From assembly GCF_032362555.1 (NCBI RefSeq), contig NC_083507.1, positions 1,429,001-1,493,000 of the forward strand: DNA of 64,000 bases, given 5' to 3'. Source of the stretch: Amyelois transitella. Taxonomy: Eukaryota; Arthropoda; Insecta; Lepidoptera; Pyralidae. Positions 15,483 through 27,400 of the stretch are shown here, in pieces. The notes below the pieces were generated by a model. It worked only from the letters and a program-made list of their open reading frames with translations, was not told the DNA's origin and searched no databases. Position numbers and translations under genes: made by a program. Each line of letters opens with the position of its first letter. Position 1 is the first letter of the stretch.

Positions 15483-18400
15483 ATGCTCGACGAAGAAGGC
15501 GATGTTCCCGCACCGTCCAAAAAGAAACTCGACAAAAACCAGCCAGCCGAAAACGTGACCGTGTCCGTGGATGGAAAAAAGTCCGATAAAAGTGACACTG
15601 AGGACCCCAAACCACGAATTGTCCTTACTTTTCGATCTGATAAGTCTGGTTCAAAGAACAGCAATATGAAAATCGTATCCAGCGAGGACAAGCACGAAGA
15701 GTTTTCCCCACGTCGATCAAGTAGGACGCGCAGCAAGTGGGAGTGGACAGAAGACGCCGAATCTTCAGTTTCACCCAAAAAAGACAAAAGCCTCTGTGTT
15801 TCAGAAAACGAGGAAGTTTCCGACAGTTCTATTCCAAAGAGGTCATCGAGACGTCGAAGTAAAGACTCCGCGGATAATGTTTTAGCCAATGCTATAGCCA
15901 GAAAAGAGAAATACAATGAGACTGTGCCTACGCAGAGGTTGTCTCGGCGTATAAAGCCTACTGCTAAAATACTGGCAAATGAAGAGCTGAGAATAGGTTT
16001 GGAGAGTCAGAACAATGCTAGGCTAGGTATAACTGCCGAGGAAGGAGTGCGTACTAGGAGATCAGCTAGGCCGGTTTTCTTGAGTCTTGACATAAAGGAT
16101 AAAACTACAAAGACTGTGAAAGTGGATATCTCAGGAGATTGCGATGATAGTGAGATGAAGCTGAAGCATCTGTGTGAGCTGGGACTGAAGGCCAAAGACA
16201 CTGAGGCCGTGGAAGAAGAGGGTGATGGAGAAAACAGGTATTTTTCAGTGTTAGACTTTCCGTTTTGAGAAATAGTGGATTAGGTAAACAAAAATCTTAT
16301 TAGAGTAGGCTATGAATATGTTTTCTGTGTGCAAATTGTTCCTATATTTTCCATGTGATTCCCAACACCAATGAAATAAGAATGGGACCACTCCATCTCT
16401 TTCCCATGGATATCGTAGAGGGCAACTAAGGGATATGGTTTGGCTCTGTCTACCTGGCAAGGGATGACATTGTACCTTCCTACCATGTACCTATATTTTC
16501 TCGAAGCAAAGTTATTTGGAAAATGTATTTAAGCGGTGAACATGTTAAATATGTTTGTGTGTTGTTGTAACGTGGGCTGTAATGATGATTGCAGATACAT
16601 CAATGTGATAAATAATGTGTTATGAACTTCTAGAACCATTTTATCTTTGTGCAAATATTGATGACATAAGAATATTTAAAAGATATATCAACAAAAACAG
16701 CATTATAAAATTGAATACATGCTGAACTTAAATTTTTAATCAAACATTACAGAGAATCAGAAAATGAGTGCGAAGTTCTGGATGAGGATGAAGAAATTGA
16801 TGATGACTCTGAAGTCATCAGCAAACTGTTGGAGGCTGACGACGAAACTATTTCTGAAGGGAGTGATGAAGACTTCTCATGTTCCGATGAAGCATCGCAG
16901 ACAGAGAAAGCGCCACGTACCAGAAGGTCTACACGGCTCACTTCATCTTATGGCAATGATGAGAGTGAAGAATCGTCAATGGTTCAAGACGATGACAAGT
17001 AGGTTGACTTTTGACTTAACATTTTACTAGTGCTTCCCTGATTAGACTAGTTCTACATTCATTCATGTTTTTTAATGTTGACAATGTGCATTTGTCCATA
17101 ATTTAGATTTAAGAGATCTATATTTGTAAATTGACATCTGATGAAAATGCTGCAGTCTAGTTTGTTCCGACGCTCCTTGTACACATGCGCTTTGGAAGTG
17201 GTAGTAGTTATAATTAGATTTAAGTGATGTGACGTCAATAAGTAATACCTTGTATCTTGTATAATTAATTTTGAAAATAAATTTATTCTATTCTATTCTA
17301 GAAAATGAAACATATGTTTGTGTCTAGGAATGAAAATGATACATATGTTTGTGTCTAGGAATGAAAATGATACATATGTTTATGTCTTGTTTAGGACACA
17401 ACCCCGTCGTTCATCTCGTCGCTCCACCAGGCACTACTATGATGAGGAGAATCTCCCAGAGAATGACCCGTAAGTTAACAATCCTACATCTACAACCTCT
17501 ACATATGTTGGCCCAATAAAAAAAAAGAAAATTTGTAAGGAAATACTGTATGATAAATTAAAATACAATAAATTATATTATTGGCATAAATATGAGTAAA
17601 ATTTAAATCAGAAAGAAAATACTCACTGAATTAAGAACCTCCTTTTTTGTAGTCTGAAGTTTTGAAGTTTGAAGAAGTTAAAAAGCTCCCTGTCTGTAAA
17701 TGCCAGTTATAATAATTATATTGTTTTCAGTGAACATGTACCACGTCGTAAAAAAACACGATTACGAGCCGAAGAAACACAGCCGGAGGTTGTTCAAGAA
17801 GACAGGTACATACATATAGTCACGTTTATATCCCTTGCGGGGTAAACAGAGCCAACAGTCTTGAAAATACTGAAAGGCCATGTTCAGTTCGGCTTCATGA
17901 TGGAATTGAGATTCAAATAGTGACAGGTTGCTAGCCCATCGCCTACAAGAGTAACCCAAAGTTTATAAGCCTATCCCTTAGCCGCCTTTTACGACATCCA
18001 TGGGAAAAATATGGAGTGGTTCTATTCTAAGGTACCGGAAACCACGCAGCACAATATCACTACCTGGTTATAAGTCGGTCTCATATAATTGTTATTTACA
18101 GGACTTTATCAAAGCAAGTTACAGTAGTAACCTTTCTCTTTTCTCTACATTTATGAAAGTATGGATGGACACATTCTTTTCAAAACTCTGTCTTATGTAC
18201 AAATGAATAATGATTATTTTCAGTAATCCAGCGGGCGGTGAGGAATCCGAAGCGGCTTGTCCAGAAGAGGACAGCGCTATAGTGGCCACCTGTTTCTGTG
18301 AGGCAACGAGCAACGTGTACGCAGCCCCGGATGAACTGACTGGTATTATTTATTTATTTATTATTATATATTTATGTACATCAAGGAAAAAGTAACTTAA

Positions 18401-21400
18401 ACTAAAGAGAATTTTAGTACAAGGGCATTATTTATTTGTAGAGAATTTTCATCTAGTAGGCCCACAACAGGAGAATATAAAGAAAGGCATTGGTATGTTA
18501 TTTATACATATATTATTTATATTATTTATATATTTGATATCCTGTATATATCATCTCTGCCTACCCCTCCGGGAAAGAGGCGTGATTGTTTGTATGTATG
18601 TTGATATCCTGTATCCTATTTTGTAAATAAATCTGTTTCTATCGAGGGGTTTGGCAGGTGAGACACAATTACTCAGGTATACTTTCAGTCCCTGGGAGAA
18701 TATGAATCCGATTTCAGTCTTTGTCCGATTTTAATGAAACCGAAACCTTTTGTTGACTTTTATTTAACAAAAATTGTCCAGAGCCGGTGTTCTGCCAGGC
18801 GATCGAGAGCGTGGACGGCATCCGCGTGGGCTGCTCGCACGCGTGCCGGCGCGAGGGCGGAGCGCCCGGCGCGCCCGCGGCGCTGCTGCGCGCCGGCCCG
18901 CGCGCGCCCTACGTGCTGCTGTGCGCGGCGCACGCGCAGCTGCTGCGAGCTCACATGTGCTGTCCGGCGTGCGGCGTCTTCTGCACGCAGGTCACTCTCA
19001 CTTTTATTCTCCTTCTCAAATTTATAAGCATATCCCTTAGACAACCATGGGAAAGAGATGGAGTGGTCCTGTCCTTTTTCCTATTGGTGCTTCGAACCAA
19101 AACACATGCACAGTTAGACAAATAATACTAAAATATTTTTTTTCAGGGCGTCTTCTACCAATGCTCGGAGAATCACCTGTTCCACTTAGAATGTGGTCTC
19201 CCATACAACGAGAACAAGTCCACCCCGGGCTGCCCCCACTGTGGGGTCCGTTCCTACCGATGGACCCCTGCCAACCAGCGGTGTGTCAGCGTCCGTGTTC
19301 ATATGCAGTGTTCGAATAAAAGGATATATTTACCAGAACAGAGACAGCAATGGTGAGCGCTCTACTTGTCTTTGTCTCTTTTGTAATGTATTAGTTAAGT
19401 AGATTATTGATCTTATTCTATCTTTTCCACCTGGCGGTAGTCCCGTTCTCTACGGAGTCCGAGGTGCGGTGAAGTATTTATTAATTTATTAAGGTATACC
19501 CATACAGACAGATTACAAAATTTTAAGTGAGATAAAGGAGAGATAATTTAAAAATCAATAGAATAAATACAATCTTTATTTGGACTAGTTTTACAAGTTA
19601 AAAGAGGTCGTGGGTTTAACTATAGACACAAGATCCAGCAGGTACCAGAGGATAGCGAGCAACTTGGTGATTGCTGATAGTCCAAAGGTGAAGACCCGAA
19701 ACGCGTGCGCACGCTTTTATAGGGCTCCCGGGCTGTGAAGAGGGGCTCGGGGAGACCGAAGCGGCACGACGTAACATTTATGTGTATTTCTTTCTTCAGC
19801 ACACCAGCATACCTCTGCTTCTCATCACTATCTGAAAAACGAGTGACGTTAGACCCCATCATACCTGAGGACCTTCTTCCGGAGACTCCATTGGACCTTG
19901 GACTGCTCGAGGTGAAGGCAGAAGGAGGACAAAATGATGCTGAGCTGCTCAGGGATTTGAAGGACGCTATTGTTAGCGGGGAGTCTGCGGAACAGCTTAT
20001 CAAGAAAATCGGTAAGGGATTTATTTATTTTTCTTTCATTACTCTAAAAAACAATGATTTTCCGAAAAAAAGAAAACAAGTACCGCAAGTTTATAAACTT
20101 CTTACTAAATTTATTAACTTTCGTAGTATTTATTCTAAACGAGAGATGAATTGTATTATCTCTTAAATCTACATTTTTGAAAATTTATCAACTTACAACA
20201 TTTTGACCAACCAAACCAACAGACGAGCTTTTAATATAACGCTTCGATTAAATACGGCAAATAACACACAGCTCTCTGATTGGTCGATGTTGGCAGTGGC
20301 AGTTTCTAAGTCGCCCGTTATATGTTTTACATCTTTATTTTTTTTTAATTAAAAAAACAATTTTTAGGTATAGTTTTAGAACAGTAGCAACATAATTTTT
20401 TTATAAAACACATGAGCAACCGATTTGTTTTATAAGCTTCCTAGGAAATTTATGAATTCGCGGTTCTTGTTATTTTCCGGAATACATTCCGCCATCACCT
20501 TATATCCTTACAAAAAAAATATACATACATACATAAAATCACGCCTCTTTCCTGGAGGGGTAGGCAGAGACTACCTCTTTCCACTTGCCACGATCTCTGC
20601 ATACTTCCTTCGCTTTATCCACATTCATAACTTTGGTTTCGGATACTTTTGACCTGACCCTTTAACAGGACATCAAAAAAAAATAAAATTATTTGGAAAT
20701 GAGACCAAATACAATTAAATCACTCAGGATAGCGATGACACATGCACAAGTTATTTAACCTAAATAATTTAATCACAATGAAACATTGTTCCAGCCGTGA
20801 TCCACAATATAAACCAGCCCGTGGACGAGCAGCAGTCGTCGGCCGCGCACGTGGCGGCGCGGCGCGGGGCCGTGTGCGCGCTGTACGCGCTGCGCTGCGC
20901 CGGCGCAGATCTCGACGCCTGCGACCGCGGCGGGAGGACGCCGCTCATGGTCGCTGTTCAAGGTAACCTTTAATTCATCAACGGTTGTCTTTAATCCATT
21001 ATGCCTTAGTGTGTTATTTTATTTCATTATTTCATTACTCAAACTTATTTGCAGCTCTTTTGGCTAAAGATGGCCCCACGAAGTCTAAACTCCTCAACAA
21101 TGAGACAATGGAGGATATGGAAGTCGACGGACAAGAGATTAAAGGAGAGAACACGAGCAAGGAGGATGAGAATGAGATATTGAATGACACGAGTAATGAA
21201 GAAGAGAAAATAAAAGAAGAAACTGAAATATTAAATAATTTGAGTGATCAAGAAGATGTGGTAAAGGAAACAAGCAAGGAAGAACACAAAGAGTTAGAAG
21301 GTGACAAAAAAGAGATAAATGAAGACGATATTAAGGAAGAAGCCACAAGTCAAGAAGAGATAGATATAAAAGAAGAGATCTTAGAAATAAGAGAAGAAGA

Positions 21401-24400
21401 GATAAAAGATATGTCGAGTTCGGGTGAGAATGAGACAGATAGTGGAGTGGATGAAGAGGAGCTGTTCAAAGTGATTCGCTTTTTGCTTGCCGTCAGATGT
21501 GACGTAGATTTTCCTGTAAGTAAAGTTGAATATAATTTATATAGCGACTCGGTTCATACGGGTATCATTTAAAAATATGAACATTCCTCAGAAAATCCCT
21601 ATTTCCAACAGGAACAAAATCCGTCTAGCTAACTAAGCAAATATACAAAGGAAGTGTGAATGGGACTGTTGGAGTGGGAAGGCCTAGACGAACGTACCTT
21701 GATCAAATCGGAGACATTCTAGCAAAAGGTTTGGTCAAGAGTACCCGAAACCCACGAGCTTGCATGAAGAGAGTTATGAATGTTGATGAAGCGAAAGAGG
21801 TGTGCAGGGATCGTGGCAAGTTGAAAGATATGGTCTCTGCCTACCCCTCCGGGAAAGAAGCGTGATTTATATATGTATGTATGTAAAAAATCCGTCTACA
21901 ATTTCTCGAGATTGGTGCATACATGCAGACAGACAATAGAAGGGCTTTACTTTATAATATGTAGTGATTATTACTTACTGTTTCTCATGACTTCGTTCGT
22001 CGTACAAGTTCACTGTCACAATATAAAAGAAATCTCACCCTCTGTTATTATATCCCACTAGCTGTGCCCGCGACTTCGTCCGCGTGGAATAGTTATTTTG
22101 GGCATAATTGAAGCCCTCAAGGATGAATAATTTTCCAAATTTTTTTTGCACATTTTCCATTATTTCTTTGCTCCTTACAGTTGCAGCGTGATGTTATATA
22201 GCCTAAAGCCTTCCTCGATAAATGGTCTATTCGACGCAAAAATAATTTTTCAATTCGAATCAGTAGTTCCTGAGATTAGCGCGTTCAAACAAACAAAATC
22301 TTCAGCTTTATAATATTAGTATAGATTCTTCTTCTTAATGGAACACTCTTGTCAGAGTGGTCGTGGTTGCGCAGACGAGGTACACGGAGAGGTGTTCGGC
22401 GGGTCGTGTTCTTACTCAAGGATAGTTCTCTCAGTGATGTGCTTCCATTTCTGCCGGTTACAGACGTTGCGAGTACACTGACTGGACCATGGTAGACTCA
22501 GTAGCTAGTAGTAAATTGGAACTCTAATGGGATATACTGATCAAACAATGATCAGTATATCCCATTAGAGTTCCAATTTCGAACATGGTGTTCCATATTT
22601 AAATTGTAACTCTATTGTTTTCAACCAGTACGTACGATCGCGTTCATATCTGCAGTCATAGTTTTAAAATTCTTACGGGTTAAAATAGCGTGCACTGTGG
22701 TTCCAATAGATACACACACACATGCATATTTAAAAAGAATAAATATTCCATCAAATGAATACGGTCTTTAATACCAATGATTACTAAGAAAAACAGTTTA
22801 TTATTCTATGACATATAACATAACAAAACAGAAAGAGACGGTAATCAACGATGGCCGAACTGGGCCCGATAATTGTCGATCGAGATATCGTCGTCTCTCA
22901 TTATTTGCATAAGATTTGCCTATAGAGGGAAGCCTGCGACTGCCAGACTTATGACATTTCAATAAGGTTGAAAGTTTATCTGCACACGACCCTAACATAG
23001 GTAGTGGTTCCTTTGAAAGTTATTGGGTAGCAATTTTATTACTTGTGTGAGCAAGTGAGATCTAAGATATATTAGATAATCTCGCTTGCTCACACTCGCT
23101 TGTTCTAGTTACTAGCGTTACTTGGATTTCGAAGTTATTCAAGGATTTTTTTTGCCTATTAAAAAAAAATTGTGTTACTGACAATTTTTAATGTTTCAAG
23201 GTGCCAGTTGAACTAAGTAACTGACTGACTAACTAACTGATATCTAAGAATTACAAACACGGAAAGCTTTCTTCAAACACGGAAATCAGCAAGAAATATT
23301 AAACAAGAGGGAGAAAATAAAACATTCAATAATTAAAATTAGTAAATTTTATTGAAACAGTTTACCTATAGTTTTGTTTACATATTGATGATTATATAAA
23401 GCTATTATTACACTACCTAATTGTATCATCTACTTATCTCCTGTTATTAAGGTTACAGCTTAATTATTCGTTTTCATAAAGAAAAGATATTGAAGCTGTC
23501 CTTAAATACTATCTAAGTAATTAGTAGTTTTAATATAAACTGGCAGAACCTTTCACGCACTATATGAACTCGATGCACAGGGCAGTTGTCTTGCACAAAT
23601 GATATTGTTGGCATATCATCAATCGGATAAATATACCGCACAGTTGGTAACATGGTTTCTTCCAGCACTTGCACATAATGAGCAGCTGTAGCGCGTCCTA
23701 CTATCCACACCTGTTCCCCAGGTCCAGCAGCACTCATCCAGCCCCACATATTTACAGATATGTGTCCAGACTCCATATTTGGCACAATATTTTTTTCTTC
23801 ATATCGAGTTGCATTTCTTCGCCATAAATGAAGCCTACCGTGTAGTGATGACATAAACGAACTTTTCGTCCGTAAATATCGCTTCTTTCCAGGCAAAAAT
23901 CCAAATACTGCCGAGCAAATTCTAAACGTCTTTGCTAATTTATTTCGGATAAATACGGCTTTCTTGCTGGCTGTCTGTGGTGTAGTCCCTCACGATGCAA
24001 ACTCGACGAACAGTAACCACTAATGTGTCGAACTGTTCCGCAAATGTTCAGGTCGGTATGAAGCCATTATTTTCGTACTGTTCCACCATGGATCTCCGCT
24101 GTGTGGCTGTCGCTGTGTTGATTATTAGCGGACGACGGTCGCTGTGTTGATTATTAGCGGACGACGGTCGCTGTGCGGTCGACTTTTTACACTACCCTCT
24201 TCTTGATGGCGCGTTACCCAACGTTTCACCGCTTGTTGTTTATTGTGTTATTTGTGTGAATGTGTGAGTGATAGCAGCGGTGCAAGCTATAAAGATTTGC
24301 GAACTATGACTGCAATTATGAACGCGACCGTACATCTCGGTGTTCAATTTTTTAATTTAGTAACTCTATTGTCTTCAACCAGTAGTACTACATACATACA

Positions 24401-27400
24401 TACATATGGTCACGTCTATATCCCTTGCGGGGTAGACAGAGCCAACAGTCTCGAAAAGACTGAATGGCCACGTTCAGCTATTTGGCTTAATGATAGAATT
24501 GAGATTCAAATAGTGACAGGTGTTCCATATTTAAATTGTAACTCTATTGTTTTCAACCAGTACATACATCTCGGTGTTCCATTTTTTAAATTAGTAACTC
24601 TATTGTCTTCAACCAGAACTACATACATACATAAGGTCACGTCTATATCCCTTGGCCAACAGTCTTGAAAAGACTGAATGGCCACGTTCAGCTATTTTGC
24701 TTAATGATAGAATTGAGATTCAAATAGTGACGGGTAACCAACCAGTACTTATCTCCTGATTTGTGACCCCCGTGTCCAGGGCCCTGAAGGTATGACGGCT
24801 CTGCACATGTGCTCGTCGCAGGGCGGGCGGCGCGCGGAGGCGGTCGCGCGGGAGCTGCTGGCGGCGGGGGCGCGCGCGGGGGCGCGGGACCGGGGGGGCT
24901 GGACGCCGCTCGTGTGGGCCGCCGAGCACGGCCACGCCGGGATACTCAGGTAATGCGCACACGCATCCCCCAGTCGTAACTCTCCCATGGATATCGTTAG
25001 AACCGATTGAGAGATATTGTATATATTATAGATTAAATTACAAAATGCTCGCCTCTCAAGAACGTATATTACTTTGTATATTTTTGAATTAAGGATTCAA
25101 ATAGTGACAGGTTACAAGCCCATCGCCTAGAAGAAAAATCCCAAGTTTACAAGCCTATCCCTTAGTTGCCTTTTACGACATCCATGGGAACGAGATTTAT
25201 AACATATAAGTACTTTTATTTTTTTCTATTGGTACCGGGGACCACTAGGCAATCTAGGAAATAAAACTAGCCTACCGTTGATTTATGCACAGGTTGCTTC
25301 TACAAAATGGCGCCGACGCGACGGCCACAGACAAGGAAGGCAACGGCGTCGTACACTGGTGTTGTCTCGGCGGGCACGGCCAGTGCTTGCAGCAGCTCGC
25401 CGACTCAGCGCCATCTGTCGTCGAGCAGGCCAACCAGCATCGCGACACGCCCCTGTGAGACACCTTCTTCATCTTTCTCCCTCCTGGCTTTAGTCCCGGT
25501 TGCATCCTCACCACTCTGGAGAGAGAGAGGAGACACACTAAAAAAAACCAGTGGCCCGGCGTCCAATTGTAAGCGCGGAGCGACTGTATTATCGGTCTGG
25601 TATTTATTTCTGCTCTGGCGACGAAATATTCGTATTGACATAATTAGTTCTACATTCATTCACGTTTTAAAGGGGTATGCCTTTGATCGTGGATCCTGGA
25701 TTGGGTGAGTCAGGTTTTTACACGAAGCGACTCCCGTCTGCAGGGGAACCTAACGCGTATTGGATCGATCATGTTTGCACATCCAGTTGCCTGATTGTGC
25801 AAGTTTACTCACGACGTTTTTTCCTCAACGTAAGAGCATCGGTTAGTGTTCTAACTAATGTACATAATTTTCTTGTTCAACCTGCTTTTATTCGTCTTTT
25901 TCACTTAATAATACCATAATTGTGGTGGTGCCGGCAGCATCGTTATTTAGAAGAAGCAGCTCCGTAACATGGCTCTCGAGACGCCATTTCAAACGCGCGA
26001 AAAACTATCTCTGTCCCGGTTCACGTCATAATAAAAAGCGAAATAGCGATAGTTTTACGCGTGTTGAAAAAACAGTGGCCCGGGGCCAATTGTAAGCGCG
26101 GAGCGACTGTCGGTCGGTCTGGTATTTATTTCTGCTCTGGCCACGAAATATTCGTATTGACATAATTAGTTCTACATTCATTCATGTTTTTGAAGGTAGA
26201 CAATGTGCATTCGTCCACGATTTAGATTAAAGAGATCTATATTTGTAAATTGACGTCCGATGAAAATAAATAAATAAATATATACGGGGCAAATTACACA
26301 GATTGAGTTAGCCTCGAAGTAAGTTCGAGACTTGTGTTACAACTCAACGATACTTTATTTTATAATAAATACTTATATAGATAAACATCCAAGACCCAGG
26401 CCAATCAGAGAAAGTTCTTTTCTCATCATGCCCTGACCGGGATTCGAACCCGGTACCTCCGGTGACACAGACAAGCGCACTACTGCTGCGCCACAGAGGC
26501 CGTCAAAATGCTGCAGTGTAGTTTGTTCCACCGCTTCTTGTACACATGCGCTTTGGAAGCGGTAGTAGTTATAATTAGATTTAAGCTATGTGACGTCAAT
26601 AAGTGATACCTTGTATCCAATTTTGAAAATAAATCTATTCTATTCTATTCTCGTTTTGGTAATATATTTCGACTATTTTGTTTTATATAAACGTGTTTGT
26701 CACCAGGCACATTGCGGCTCGACATGGCCACTACTCGTGCGTTGTTATACTTCTGGCGAGAGGAGCAAGGGTATGTATGATATGTTGTATTACTTTAAAA
26801 AACTATACTATAAGCTATTAACAATATTAAAATAAAAGCCAGTGTTACTCGTTAAATTCCATCTTTTTGCCATATTTATTTCATAATCGTTTCTGCTATT
26901 CAATGTTTAAATTTATATTGTTTAAATTTTTTTACGAAACACAATCCATTGATATTTTATTTTTATTGTATACATACATATATACATAAAATCACGCCTC
27001 GTTCCCGGAGGGGTAGGCAGAGACTACCTCTTTCCACTTGCCACGATCTCTGCATACTTCCTTCGCTTCATCCACATTCATAACTCTCTTCATGCAAGCT
27101 CGGCGGTTTCGGGTACTCTTGACCTGACCCTTTACCAGGACGTCCTTAATTAGATACGTTTTTATTGTATAAGTTTATATATTATTTTTATATATACTCT
27201 AACTTAAAATCAGTCAACAAAAACACACCGAAGCCCACTCGGTCGCCCAGGTACTAATGAAATGAAGTGTTGAATTATGACATATTATTATAATATATGC
27301 TATTTATAATTAATATTTCAGACCGAAGTGACGAACTGTGTTGGCGAGACGCCATTGGACGTTTGCGGCCACCACGACTCGTGTCGGCGCGCGATCTCCC

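Noticed and set aside
15286-15615. Minus-strand open frame overlapping the G9a start, with protein-like tail (KYYKFTAAVPKGQC)
   Set aside because: It overlaps G9a coding sequence for 130 bases, has no convincing splice acceptor and no family match; most likely antisense of the G9a 5' region.
18734-19044. Arg/Ala-rich frames on both strands around 18.8-19.0 kb
   Set aside because: Wrong-frame readings of the GC-rich G9a cysteine-region exon.
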